A stretch of DNA of 64,000 nt from Arthrobacter sp. MYb23 (GCF_002979775.1 NZ_PCPR01000018.1:47998-111997), one strand, 5' to 3'. Shown: positions 53,252 through 62,551, counted from the stretch's first letter. The notes: a model not told the origin generated them from the letters alone. Program-made: numbers and translations.

Positions 53252-54645
53252 CCGTCTCGCCTCAAACCACCATCCGACCACGCGAACGTGACGCGCTCCT
53301 GCAATCCCTGCGCGCCGGCGTCGTTCCCAGAATGGGACAACAACACGTACAGGTAGGACGGGTCAAGGAAGTCAAAGCACTCCTGTCCGATATCAACAGG
53401 ATCAACGACGGCGGCTCGGGCAGCCGTTTCATCATCGGAGACTACGGCTCAGGTAAGACCTTCTTCCTACACGTCGTGCGATCCATCGCACTTCAGCAAA
53501 AACTAGTCACCGTCCATGCCGACCTCTCCCCCGACAGGCGCCTTCACGCAACCGGCGGCCAAGCCCGCAGTCTCTACGCCGAACTCATGCGCAACATGGC
53601 CACACGAGCCAAACCCGACGGCGGCGCCATGTCCAGCGTCGTGGAGCGATTCGTTTCGCAGGCCCTGACGGAATCCCGGGACACCGGCGTACCTGTCGAG
53701 AGCATCATCCGCAGAAGCCTGTCTGAACTCTCCGAGCTCACCGGCGGCTACGACTTCGCCGAAGTCATCGCCAAATACTGGCAAGGACACGACACCGGCA
53801 ACGAACAGCTCAAGTCCGATGCTGTTCGGTGGCTGCGAGGAGAATTCGCCACCCGTACCGACGCTCGAGCAGCCCTTGGCGTCCGAACAATCATTGATGA
53901 CTCCAACTTCTACGACCAACTCAAGCTTCTCGCACGCTTTGTCCGCCTGGCTGGCTTCGGGGGGATCCTCGTCTGCCTCGACGAGATGGTCAACCTTTAC
54001 AAGCTGGCCAACACACAAGCTCGAAACTCCAACTACGAACAAATCCTCCGGATACTCAACGACTCCACCCAAGGCAGCGCAGCAAGCCTTGGTTTCATCT
54101 TCGGGGGAACACCCGACTTCCTGCTCGATCCCCGCCGCGGCCTCTACTCTTACTCCGCGTTGCAATCTCGCCTGGAAGAAAACAGCTACGCCATCGACGG
54201 ACTCGTGGACTACTCCGGACCCGTCCTGCGCCTGGCCAGCCTGACGCCGGAAGACTTCTACGTCCTGCTGACCAAACTCCGGCATGTCCAGGCCGCCGGA
54301 GACGAATCAGCCTACCTGATCAGCGACGAAGGCATCACCCAGTACATGAACCACTGCGCTCAGCGTATCGGAGACGCGTACTTCCGAACCCCCCGGAACA
54401 CGATCAAAGGCTTCCTCGACCTGCTGGCGGTGCTAGAACAAAACCCAGACCGCGCCTGGGAGGACCTCGTGACGGGCATCAACATCCAACGGGAGTCCAA
54501 CCCGGACCTAGCTCCGTTGACTCCCACCACTGACCCTTCTTCCGTACCCACCCGAACCCGCGATATTCTCTCTGACCAGAACCCAGCCGACGACCGCCAC
54601 ACAACGAACGACACCGATGACGAGCTTTCAGTCTTCAAGCTCTAG
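53248..54645 (+). CDS. BrxD-like P-loop ATPase (DUF2791)
   Basis: 465 residues. Walker A GDYGSGKTFF near 64-73, Walker B ILVCLDEM with Asp245/Glu246, sensor-like FIFGGTPDFLLDPRRGLYSY, and PRNTIKGFLDLL in the winged-helix part; this is the BREX-type BrxD/DUF2791 family. In BREX such ATPases sit next to Lhr-like helicases (BrxHI). Here no pglX, pglZ or brxC is near, so it serves the TerB protein and helicase only. ATGA coupling upstream and a 29-base overlap downstream. Confidence 0.87.
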   Translation: MTVSPQTTIRPRERDALLQSLRAGVVPRMGQQHVQVGRVKEVKALLSDINRINDGGSGSRFIIGDYGSGKTFFLHVVRSIALQQKLVTVHADLSPDRRLHATGGQARSLYAELMRNMATRAKPDGGAMSSVVERFVSQALTESRDTGVPVESIIRRSLSELSELTGGYDFAEVIAKYWQGHDTGNEQLKSDAVRWLRGEFATRTDARAALGVRTIIDDSNFYDQLKLLARFVRLAGFGGILVCLDEMVNLYKLANTQARNSNYEQILRILNDSTQGSAASLGFIFGGTPDFLLDPRRGLYSYSALQSRLEENSYAIDGLVDYSGPVLRLASLTPEDFYVLLTKLRHVQAAGDESAYLISDEGITQYMNHCAQRIGDAYFRTPRNTIKGFLDLLAVLEQNPDRAWEDLVTGINIQRESNPDLAPLTPTTDPSSVPTRTRDILSDQNPADDRHTTNDTDDELSVFKL

Positions 54646-57460
54646 GGCCTCAGAAGCCCACACAGCGTTTAATCGGCTCCATCGAAGTGTTCAGTCGTGG
54701 ATTTGGGAACAGAAATGGGAGCATCTGCGCCCTGCCCAGGCCGAAGCGATCGACCCCATCCTCCGCGGCGATACCGACGTCATCATCAGTGCAGCTACCG
54801 CCTCAGGCAAAACAGAAGCGGCCTGGCTACCAATCTTGTCGTCCTTAGCCGCGGCTCGGGACAGCGAAACGCTGCTCAATGGGGTGAAGGCACTTTACAT
54901 CTCCCCCTTAAAGGCCCTGATCAACGATCAATACGGCAGGCTCGAATCCTTGGCCGAAAAAGTGGATATGCCGATTCATCGCCGCCACGGAGACGTAGGC
55001 GACAGCGCCCGCCGTGCCCTCAAGGAATCACCCGACGGGCTCCTGCTCATTACCCCGGAATCCTTGGAAGCGATGTTTGTTATCCAAGGGACTCGCCTCC
55101 CGGTCATGCTCAGCGGGCTGCAGTACATTGTGATCGACGAATTGCACTCCTTCATCGGCACTGAACGCGGAGCGCAGCTGCAATCGCTGCTGCACCGGGT
55201 CGAGCTGGCCATCCGCAGACGGATCCCCCGCATCGGGCTCTCCGCCACACTCTCCGACGCCTCCATCGCCGCGCGCATCCTCAGACCAGGTAACGAACAA
55301 GCCGTCCACGTGATCGGAGGCCACGACGATGACGCCGCTGAGCTCCGCATGCAGCTGCGCGGGTACATCACCAGCGGCGGCGGTGTGTCCGACGGCGAAG
55401 ATCCCACGGAGGTCGAACCCGACAAGCTGGCAATCGCTGACCACCTATTCCGGAACCTGCGCGGACAGGACAACCTGGTTTTCGCCAATTCTCGTGCCAA
55501 TGTCGAAACCTACGCCGACCTCCTCAAAAGCATCAGCAACCGAGCACGGGTCGTGAACGAGTTCTTCCCCCACCACGGCAACCTGTCCAAGGACTTCCGC
55601 GAAAACGTTGAGTCCCGGCTACGGTCTGCCGGGACACCAACAACGGCCGTCTGTACCTCCACACTCGAGATGGGCATCGATATAGGTTCCGCCGACGCCG
55701 TAGCCCAAGTCGGCGCACCGGGTAGTGTCTCCGCGCTGCGCCAACGTCTGGGAAGGTCAGGCCGACGTGGCAAACCGGCCACCCTACGCATCTACGTATC
55801 GGAACGGCCAGTCGATCAACGGACCCCTCCCGTCGACCAACTCCGTGCCGAGTTGTTCGAAACAGTCGCCACCATCGAACTGCTGCTTGAGAAGTGGTAC
55901 GAACCACCCAATACCGACGGCCTTCACCTCTCGACGCTGATTCAACAGACTCTCTCCGTGATCGCCCAACACGGCGGCGCGACGGCGGCCGACCTCTACA
56001 GCGCCCTCTGTAAGGAGGGCCCCTTCAGCCATATTGATCAACCCATGTTCATCCAGTTGCTCCGCAGCTTGGGAAACAAAGACATCATCGTGCAGTCATC
56101 CGATGGCACCCTGTTGGCCGGAACCAAGGGGGAACGGCTCATCAACCACTACAGCTTCTACAGTGCCTTCCACACAGCCGAGGAGTATCGGCTCGTATCC
56201 TCGGGCCGCACGCTCGGATCGATCCCCATAGACCAGCCGCTTGTGGAAGGCGGCCTCCTGATCTTCGCCGGACGTCGGTGGCGCATCCTTGACGTCGACA
56301 TCGCTGGCAAAGTCATCAACCTGACCAAGGCCGGAGGCGGCCGGCCCCCGTCCTTCTCAGGTAGTGGCATCCTAATTGCCGACGGCATACGTCACCGGAT
56401 GAAGCAGCTCTACGAAACTCGGGATGTACCCGTTTACCTCGACGAAGCGGCACGAGCGCTCTTCCAGGAAGGCCGGGCCGCATACGACAGGCTTGGCCTC
56501 CGAGAGAGCCCTCTCATCACGTGGGGCGATGACACTATCCTGTTCCCTTGGGCCGGTGACCGGACCTTGAACACACTCCATGTCCTTTTCAGCAGCGAAA
56601 ACTACGAGTCAACCCTCGACGGTGTGGGAATGACGCTCCGTAAGACATCGCGTGTGCAAGCAGCTACCGCTCTCAAGTATCTGGCTGCCCTCCCCTCACC
56701 CGATCCATCTGACCTAGCGAGCAACGTCATTGTCAAAGAGCGCGACAAGCATGATGTATACCTTGACGACCAATTACTCACGCATTCCTACGCGGCCGCA
56801 GCGCTCGACGTCGAGACAGCGTGGCCACTTGTCAAACATTTGGCCGAGGCAACCACCCAATTTGCGGAAGACCTGACAAACTACCGGCCAAAATCAGTCG
56901 TCACGACGAACACCGAGCCCATGCTTGAACTAGCTGACGGCGGACCATATGCCGTGATCGATGTCGAGACAACCGGATTCTCGCCGCAGCGTGACCGCAT
57001 TGTCGAAATTGCCATCGTGCATGTTAACGAACAGGGCACCGTTCAGGGCACGTGGTCAACCCTCGTCGACCCTGAGCAAGCAACCGGCCCTAGCCACGTC
57101 CACGGGATCAGTGATCACGACGTCCGCAACGCCCCACGGTTCATCGACGTACTCCCTCACATTCAGCAAAAGCTAGCCGGACGAACTGTGGTGGCACACA
57201 ACGCAGCATTCGACCTGGGATTTCTCAGGTCGGAGTTCCAGCGAGCGGGAAAAATGATCCCGCACTGGCCTCTTGTCTGCACGATGCAACTGACAAAGAG
57301 CTATCACCCCGGCGAGAGCGCCTCCCTGGCAGACACCTGCAAACGACTCAATGTCGAAACAGGAAAAGCGCACACGGCGGCCGCCGATGCCCTCGCCGCG
57401 GCTGGTGTACTTTCCTCATACATCGGAAGAGACCCTAAAGTCGCAGCTCGTCGCGCCTAG
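54617..57460 (+). CDS. Lhr-like DEAD/DEAH helicase fused to DnaQ-type 3'-5' exonuclease
   Basis: 947 residues. Helicase: Walker A ATASGKT (60-66), DELH box at 174-177, SATLSD, QRLGRSGRRG near 377-386, then a DUF1998-free middle region as in BrxHI. C-terminal ~170 residues are a DEDDh exonuclease: AVIDVETTGFSP (~780), HNAAFDLGFLRSEF, and H-x4-D in KAHTAAADAL. A helicase and a proofreading-type exonuclease in one chain could unwind and degrade DNA. Start ATG lies inside the ATPase gene's end, so all three genes are coupled. Confidence 0.88.
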   Translation: MTSFQSSSSRASEAHTAFNRLHRSVQSWIWEQKWEHLRPAQAEAIDPILRGDTDVIISAATASGKTEAAWLPILSSLAAARDSETLLNGVKALYISPLKALINDQYGRLESLAEKVDMPIHRRHGDVGDSARRALKESPDGLLLITPESLEAMFVIQGTRLPVMLSGLQYIVIDELHSFIGTERGAQLQSLLHRVELAIRRRIPRIGLSATLSDASIAARILRPGNEQAVHVIGGHDDDAAELRMQLRGYITSGGGVSDGEDPTEVEPDKLAIADHLFRNLRGQDNLVFANSRANVETYADLLKSISNRARVVNEFFPHHGNLSKDFRENVESRLRSAGTPTTAVCTSTLEMGIDIGSADAVAQVGAPGSVSALRQRLGRSGRRGKPATLRIYVSERPVDQRTPPVDQLRAELFETVATIELLLEKWYEPPNTDGLHLSTLIQQTLSVIAQHGGATAADLYSALCKEGPFSHIDQPMFIQLLRSLGNKDIIVQSSDGTLLAGTKGERLINHYSFYSAFHTAEEYRLVSSGRTLGSIPIDQPLVEGGLLIFAGRRWRILDVDIAGKVINLTKAGGGRPPSFSGSGILIADGIRHRMKQLYETRDVPVYLDEAARALFQEGRAAYDRLGLRESPLITWGDDTILFPWAGDRTLNTLHVLFSSENYESTLDGVGMTLRKTSRVQAATALKYLAALPSPDPSDLASNVIVKERDKHDVYLDDQLLTHSYAAAALDVETAWPLVKHLAEATTQFAEDLTNYRPKSVVTTNTEPMLELADGGPYAVIDVETTGFSPQRDRIVEIAIVHVNEQGTVQGTWSTLVDPEQATGPSHVHGISDHDVRNAPRFIDVLPHIQQKLAGRTVVAHNAAFDLGFLRSEFQRAGKMIPHWPLVCTMQLTKSYHPGESASLADTCKRLNVETGKAHTAAADALAAAGVLSSYIGRDPKVAARRA

Positions 57461-57890
57461 CCCATGCCGGCGACCGCTGACTAACCCGAGCATCACCGAT
57501 AACGGCGCATATGTCGGGACTGGACGCAGCCTCCGGGCCGACCCGGCGCAGCGACCCGCCGAAGGGTGGCACACCCCAAAATAGGGGCCGCTCTCGTCAT
57601 GACGCGCCGCTCCAGCCTGCCCATGAATAGCCAGAAGCAACAACGCTGTTTGTCATTCTGATATCCCGATCATTGCTGGACGAGGCGTCCGCGAAACCAG
57701 TGCCCTAACGCGCCAGGCACGATCCGGAAACTCCGCTCGGCACTCCTGCGCTGCTTACTCATCCCGAGCTTCCGCCCCCACCCTGTCACCCTAAGTTGCA
57801 CTGCGGCCCTCGTCCGGCGCACAGGTCTCCCGATCAGAACGGCACGGACCAATACCCACAGGCACAAAACAATGGCAAAGGAACAGGACA
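57461..57890. other. Gene-free stretch after the TerB operon
   Basis: I see no supported gene, tRNA or clear terminator. The DUF4192 gene's promoter must lie in its right part; AAAGGAACAGGACA precedes that start. Confidence 0.5.
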
Positions 57891-58922
57891 ATGAATGCGC
57901 TCACCATCAAAGACCCAGCGGACCTGCTCAGTTTCATCGGACACACGCTAGGGTTCTGGCCCCAAGAGAGTCTGGTCTGCATCACCCTGGACAAAGGCAA
58001 GGTCGGAGCCACCCTCCGCATCGACCTCCCCCGCCAACCAGGAACAGAACTCCCTTACGCCCGCACCGTCAGCAGCTACCTCACCAGCGACACCAACGCG
58101 ACAAGTATCGTCTTCGCGCTCTACACCTCCAGCCACTGCGAACCAGGCCAACCCAAACCGCACACAGCCACCATCGCCGCGCTCACAGGAGTCCTCGCCG
58201 AAAACGGCATCACCATCCGCGACGGAATCTTCGTCTCCGATGACGCCTACTCTCCCTACGACAGCGAACCCGGCCAGGACATCAGCCTGCCTATCAGCAC
58301 CACTGAATACAGCCGCGTCAACGCCGAATTCATCTACCGCGGAAGCACCATCGAACCCACCAACCGCATCATCCTCCCGACGCCAACACACGAAGCAGGC
58401 CACGCCGCCGCCGTGGAAAGCTGCATGAACTCCATCCGGTCACAGGCACTTCATCAAGCGACACTACAAGCGAGCCAACTCTGGACGAACATGCTCGACA
58501 GCACCGGCTTCCCCACAGACGAGGACTGCACCACCCTGATCGCGAACTTCCAATTCCCTCACATCCGCGACCGGCTCATGGCAGACATCCCCGGCATCGA
58601 CGAACCACCGCAACACATCCTCTTCGCCCAAACCCAGTCCGCACCCAAATGGTCGAGGGTTGAGTGGGCACAACAGCTCCTCCTCCACGCCTACACCAGA
58701 ACCAGCCCACAACACGCAGCACCCATCCTCACCACCATCGGCTACATCAACTGGTGGGAAGGCCGAGGATCCAAAGCACACCAATACATGCAACTCGCCC
58801 TCGACACAGACCCCGGCTACCGCTTCGCCAGACTCACCGACCAAATGCTCGGAGCCGGCATAATCGCCGGCTGGACCACCAACAAAGACACCGCCTACAA
58901 GAACCATCTCGATATGCTCTAG
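57891..58922 (+). CDS. DUF4192 family protein
   Basis: 343 residues. The N terminus (IKDPADLLSFIGHTLGFWPQESLVCITLDKGKVGATLRIDLP) is the DUF4192 signature; the C terminus has the family's ILTTIGYINWWEGRGSKAHQYMQLALDTDPGYRFARLTDQML segment. Cytoplasmic, of unknown function, common in actinobacteria. Codon use here is heavily biased to C-ending CA/AC codons (many ACC, CAC, ATC), unlike the genes to its left, which suggests a separate origin. AAGGA before the ATG. Confidence 0.88.
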   Translation: MNALTIKDPADLLSFIGHTLGFWPQESLVCITLDKGKVGATLRIDLPRQPGTELPYARTVSSYLTSDTNATSIVFALYTSSHCEPGQPKPHTATIAALTGVLAENGITIRDGIFVSDDAYSPYDSEPGQDISLPISTTEYSRVNAEFIYRGSTIEPTNRIILPTPTHEAGHAAAVESCMNSIRSQALHQATLQASQLWTNMLDSTGFPTDEDCTTLIANFQFPHIRDRLMADIPGIDEPPQHILFAQTQSAPKWSRVEWAQQLLLHAYTRTSPQHAAPILTTIGYINWWEGRGSKAHQYMQLALDTDPGYRFARLTDQMLGAGIIAGWTTNKDTAYKNHLDML

Positions 58923-59144
58923 ACGGAAACAACGTCACATAAGTCAGGGCACCTGTGCGGGATGCGAGGCAACATGTTGACCCACGGAATGTCCATTTGT
59001 CGGCGGTCCAACAACGGGAGCGCAAGTACCTGCGAGAACTCCGGCCCGATGTGGAACCAGAGCTTGCGAAATTCGGGGCCACTTTGCGCGGCGCTGACAG
59101 TCGGAGCTGTCGCCCATCAGCCTGCCCCTGCGATGTGGCGCAAT
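58923..59144. other. Intergenic, possible debris
   Basis: No gene supported. A plus-strand frame near 58985-59085 reads LSAVQQRERKYLRELRPDVEPELAKFG, but with no start or continuation it cannot be called. Confidence 0.3.
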
Positions 59145-59448
59145 AATAGGCATTCATTCGCCTGGCTGCATTCGACAGGTCGTTGTGTTCTCGGGTGAGT
59201 TCCTCAGCAAGGGTCGTTATGGTCCTTTGGCACGGAGTTGTCGCCGCTGATGTACACCGTCGGCATCCCCTCTGTTCCGAAGACAGAGTCGATAACAGCA
59301 CAGAGCGCGGCTGGCCCATATGCGCAGGCACTGCCGTGACATTCGTCTTCCGGGCCATAAGGAGGGGCAAGACTTTGAACGGCGTGTCGCTGACATTCTT
59401 CACTCCCACGGACCTTCCCCACGTGGCCCTTGACGTGGACCGGAACAC
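59145..59448 (-). pseudogene. Eroded MBL-fold metal-dependent hydrolase fragment
   Basis: Minus-strand frames give, in order, NVTAVPAHMGQP, then AVIDSVFGTEGMPTVYISGDNSVPK, then TITTLAEELTREHNDLSNAARR, each in a different frame. PTVYISGDN resembles the segment before the last metal ligand of UlaG-like metallo-beta-lactamase-fold hydrolases. Two frameshifts in 300 bases and missing ends mean it is dead. The family call rests on short segments and is tentative. Confidence 0.4.
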
Positions 59449-59519
59449 TCAGTTGCCTCGGTCACGACCGCGGGACGCCCCTCAGACCTGACCGTCTAGG
59501 ACGAGGCATCCTCGGGTAA

Positions 59520-60002
59520 CTAGAGCCCGTAGGCGCTTCCGTGATCGTGTTCGAAAACGAGGTTGGTCTGGGTACCGGCGACGGCAGGATTCGAAGACAA
59601 ATGGTCCAGTACGAATTGACGGATGTGCTCGGTGTTCTTGGCCGTGATGTGGATAAAAAAATCGTCGGCACCGCCGAGCACGAAGAACTGCTTGATTTCG
59701 GGAAGATCCCGTAACTCGTTTCCGAAGGCGTTCATCAGGTGACGAGCGCCAGGTCTGAGCCGCACGCTTACCAGAGCTTGGAGAGACAGGCCCATCGCAT
59801 CGGGTGCGACTTCGACGGTGAACCGCTTGATCACCCCCGACTCTCTGAGCCCGTTGAGGCGGGCAAGACAGGTTGACGGCGCAAGTCCCAAGGCCTCCGA
59901 CAACGACTGATTGGTTCGCCTTGAATTCTGGGACAGCAAGCCCAGAAGCTTGTGGTCGATCTCGTCCAGAGTCACCTGTTGCAGTTTCTGCAGGCCGGGC
60001 AC
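59520..60002 (-). CDS. Lrp/AsnC-family regulator, AldR-like
   Basis: About 160 residues from GTG 60002, which follows GGAGGT by 11 bases; TTG 60020 is an alternative without a site. N-terminal HTH (LDEIDHKLLGLLSQNSRRTNQSLSEALGLAPSTCLARLNGLRESGVI) and C-terminal RAM domain (LVSVRLRPGARHLMNAF, FFVLGGADDFFIHITAKNTEHI). Divergent from ald, the same arrangement as aldR-ald in mycobacteria, where AldR answers to alanine. It probably activates ald when alanine is abundant. Confidence 0.9.
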   Translation of the reverse strand: MPGLQKLQQVTLDEIDHKLLGLLSQNSRRTNQSLSEALGLAPSTCLARLNGLRESGVIKRFTVEVAPDAMGLSLQALVSVRLRPGARHLMNAFGNELRDLPEIKQFFVLGGADDFFIHITAKNTEHIRQFVLDHLSSNPAVAGTQTNLVFEHDHGSAYGL

Positions 60003-60024
60003 GGTGCAATGCACCTCCAATGCG

Positions 60025-60049
60025 AGAATAGACCAGTTTTTCCTATTCT
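60025..60049. promoter_or_regulatory. Lrp-type operator in the aldR-ald gap
   Basis: AGAATAG (60025-60031) and CTATTCT (60043-60049) form a perfect inverted repeat with an 11-base spacer, in the 130-base divergent region. Further ATAGGC(A/G)TAA copies occur at about 60073 and 60105, so several Lrp dimers may bind. Confidence 0.6.
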
Positions 60050-60132
60050 ACCGCAGATACTGCGTCCGATAGGCGTAAATAATGTGGATTCTGTCATTCT
60101 TTTGCCAATAGGCATAAGTCTCCACAGAAAGC

Positions 60133-61254
60133 ATGAACATGATCATCTCCGTCCCCAAGGAAATCAAGAACAACGAGTTTCGCGTCGCCATCACTGCTGC
60201 CGGCGTGCACGAATTGAAAGCAAACGGCCACCACGTGCTTGTGGAAACCGGCGCCGGCGCTGGTTCGGGCATTACCGATGAGGAGTACGCACTGGCGGGC
60301 GCCGAGATCGTCGAGACAGCAGAGGAGATCTGGGCCCGAGCCAGCATGGTGATGAAAGTTAAGGAACCAGTGGCGTCGGAATACCGCCACTTCCGCGAGG
60401 GATTGCTTCTTTTCACCTACCTTCACCTTGCCGCGGAACCCGCCCTGACTCAGGCACTTGTCGATTCCGGCGTTACGGCGATCGCGTACGAAACGGTCCA
60501 GGAAGGCCGGACGCTGCCGCTGCTCGCACCCATGTCCGAGGTAGCCGGTCGGCTCTCTGTTCAGGTCGGCGCAAGCTCCCTCATGGCACCCGCTGGTGGC
60601 AAGGGCGTCCTGCTCGGCGGCGTTCCCGGTGTTCGCCCCGCCAAGGTTGTCGTCCTCGGCGCCGGCGTTGCCGGCACCAACGCGGCCACCATGGCCATGG
60701 GTCTAGGCGCCGACGTTACCATTTTGGACATCAACATCAACCGGCTGCGCGAACTCGACGCCGACTACCAGGGCCGCCTGAAGACCGTCGCCTCCAACGC
60801 CTACGAGATCGAGAAGTCAGTCATCGACGCAGATCTCGTGATCGGCTCCGTCCTGATCCCGGGCGCCAAGGCACCCAAGCTGGTCACCAACGAGCTCGTA
60901 TCCCGCATGAAGCCGGGCTCGGTCCTGGTGGACATCGCAGTGGACCAGGGCGGCTGCTTCGAGGACACGCACCCCACCACCCACCAGGAACCGACGTACA
61001 AGGTCCACAACTCGATCTTCTACTGCGTTGCCAACATGCCCGGCGCTGTCCCGAACACCTCCACATACGCACTGACCAACGTCACTCTCCGCTACGCGGT
61101 TGCCTTGGCGAACTACGGCGTCAAAGGTGCTTTCGACAGGTTCCCCGCCCTGGCAGGCGGTCTGAATGTGACGGCGGGAGAGGTAACCCACAAGTCCGTC
61201 AGCGATGCACACGGACATGACCTCGCCGGCTGGCAGGACCTCGTGACGGTTTAG
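60133..61254 (+). CDS. ald: Alanine dehydrogenase
   Basis: 373 residues, standard length. N-terminal ISVPKEIKNNEFRVAITAAGVHELKANGHHVLVETGAGAGSGITDEEY, the catalytic lysine in MVMKVKEPVASEY, the active-site histidine in FTYLHLAAEP, and the NAD-binding VVVLGAGVAGTNAATMAMGLGADVTILDIN. It interconverts alanine with pyruvate and ammonia. Two close ATGs (60133, 60139) are possible starts. Divergent from the Lrp regulator, with operators between them. Confidence 0.96.
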   Translation: MNMIISVPKEIKNNEFRVAITAAGVHELKANGHHVLVETGAGAGSGITDEEYALAGAEIVETAEEIWARASMVMKVKEPVASEYRHFREGLLLFTYLHLAAEPALTQALVDSGVTAIAYETVQEGRTLPLLAPMSEVAGRLSVQVGASSLMAPAGGKGVLLGGVPGVRPAKVVVLGAGVAGTNAATMAMGLGADVTILDININRLRELDADYQGRLKTVASNAYEIEKSVIDADLVIGSVLIPGAKAPKLVTNELVSRMKPGSVLVDIAVDQGGCFEDTHPTTHQEPTYKVHNSIFYCVANMPGAVPNTSTYALTNVTLRYAVALANYGVKGAFDRFPALAGGLNVTAGEVTHKSVSDAHGHDLAGWQDLVTV

Positions 61255-61259
61255 GACAT

Positions 61260-61293
61260 GGCTGTGCCTGCTCGATGGACGGCAGGCACAGCC
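61260..61293 (+). terminator. Hairpin after ald
   Basis: GGCTGTGCCTGC pairs with GCAGGCACAGCC (12 perfect pairs) around a 10-base loop, six bases past the ald stop and just before the next gene's ribosome site. No T tract; it could be a terminator or limit readthrough into the small genes. Confidence 0.6.
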
Positions 61294-61310
61294 CGCTCCA
61301 AAGGAAGGGC

Positions 61311-61577
61311 ATGGCATCAATGGCGTTTCACCTGCACCCCAAATGGAGCCCGCTGGTTGGCCAACTGGTGATAGTGAAACTTCTGGACATAGAGATTCGC
61401 CGCGGAGTTGTCGATGCAGTCACGGATGATGAGCAAATCCTATGGCTCGACAGCGATGGCGCTGAGCCCCGCCGTCTCTTTCACCGGGCAGACGGTTTCA
61501 AAGTGTGGGTCGACTATAGGTGGGAGACCGGCAGATCCAGCCTCTGCCCTGGCGTCCAGCACCCTGCTGCACCATGA
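61311..61577 (+). CDS. Small conserved-type hypothetical protein
   Basis: 88 residues from ATG 61311; ATG 61320 is equally possible, and AAGGAAGG precedes both. HPKWSPLVGQLVIVKLLDIEIRRGVVDAVTDDEQILWLDSDGAEPRRLFHRADGFKVWVDYRW looks like a small beta-rich protein of a type I have seen in Arthrobacter genomes, function unknown. Its stop overlaps the start of the next gene (ATGA). It begins 17 bases after the ald hairpin. Confidence 0.6.
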   Translation: MASMAFHLHPKWSPLVGQLVIVKLLDIEIRRGVVDAVTDDEQILWLDSDGAEPRRLFHRADGFKVWVDYRWETGRSSLCPGVQHPAAP

Positions 61578-61792
61578 GGTGCAAAAACTCAGCTTCGCCC
61601 GGGAGCGTCGAGCTTCTGGAAGATTTGCATCATGACATTGATTTAGCAAGTGCCATTGCTCGGCTGCACTCTGAATCAGGTGAGCATGAAGCTTCGGGCG
61701 TTCTTGTCACGTGGCACGGCCCTTGGTCCTACACCCTTGAACTCAGCCACGACATTCCTCCTGGACTCCTCTACGAGTGCGTTGCCCCTTAA
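61574..61792 (+). CDS. Small hypothetical protein coupled to 61311
   Basis: 72 residues from ATG 61574, chosen because it overlaps the previous stop as ATGA; a longer frame would overlap that gene heavily. Contains SVELLEDLHHDIDLASAIARLHSESGEHEASGVLVTWHGPWSYTLELSHDIPPGLLYECVAP. No family recognised. The overlap suggests both small proteins are made together. Confidence 0.55.
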   Translation: MRCKNSASPGSVELLEDLHHDIDLASAIARLHSESGEHEASGVLVTWHGPWSYTLELSHDIPPGLLYECVAP

Positions 61793-62095
61793 CAACTGAA
61801 CTTCTCGCCACGGTTCAGGACCGGTCTCAAAGATCGGGCCCAACTTCCTCCCTCATTGGAACCGAAAGCCCGCCACTTGGCGGTTTCTTCCCGTCGCCCG
61901 ACGGTCACCAACGGGAGATGTCGGGCGGCCTGCTGGTGTCACGGGCGCCGTCCGAGGGGCCGGAAAATGATCTAGGGACAATAGTGACAGTGACGTCGCC
62001 TGACCGTGCCCCAACGCGGAGGTCGGCCCACCTCTACCATTTGACCCGGAAGTGGCGGTTGCTCTGTCAGTTTCTTTATCTGCTTCTGCCTCCTG
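61793..62095. other. Intergenic stretch before hydrolase remnant
   Basis: CCGCCACTTGGCGG at 61870-61883 followed by TTTCTT is a possible weak terminator for the two small genes. No gene supported. Confidence 0.4.
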
Positions 62096-62340
62096 ATGGC
62101 GTCCCCCGAATCCATCCATTCTCTGCGGTGGGGAATGGCCGGAATGGAACTGCCTTCCAACAAGGTCCTGGCCCGAGAAGGCGTCTTCGATGTGCACGAG
62201 CGGACGGTGCCCGGCCCGGTCGCGGACGCCCTCGGCGTGTGTACACGATCCACGGTGGGGGCATGGTCCTAGGCAACGCAAGAGCGAGCTTCCGTAGGTA
62301 CTGGAATGGATGGAGAAAAACTGGAACACCCTCTAGATCG
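62096..62340 (+). pseudogene. Remnant of an alpha/beta hydrolase (HSL-like family)
   Basis: From ATG 62096 one frame reads ESIHSLRWGMAGMELP and, near 62180-62230, VFDVHERTVPGPVADALGV; a second frame then reads RVYTIHGGGMVLGNARASF at about 62232-62290. HGGG is the oxyanion-hole motif of hormone-sensitive-lipase-like hydrolases, and the preceding PGP segment fits their N terminus. The frameshift, a missing loop of about 20 residues and the absence of the catalytic Ser/Asp/His part show a dead 5' fragment. From 62341 to 62551 nothing further is supported. Confidence 0.5.
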
Positions 62341-62551
62341 GGCGACCCTGCGGAAAAGCGGTTGAGATCCCGCCCTTGCTGCTATAGGCCTAGAGCGTAA
62401 TCCTGTTCGGGATTACTCTAACTGGGGCAGAACTCGGGCCCGCCATGGCAGAGTACCAGGCGGAGGCGGGGCACCGGAACGTTGCGATAGGTGATGATCC
62501 GGGTGACCATCGGGTGCCCCACCGCCAGTTTAGGGGTTGAGTGGTGCCAAT

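Noticed and set aside
53248..57460. Complete BREX system
   Set aside because: Only BrxD-like and BrxHI-like genes are present; no pglX methylase, pglZ phosphatase or brxC ATPase lies within the window.
61853..62329. 158-codon minus-strand frame
   Set aside because: No ribosome site or family pattern; it overlaps the plus-strand alpha/beta hydrolase remnant.
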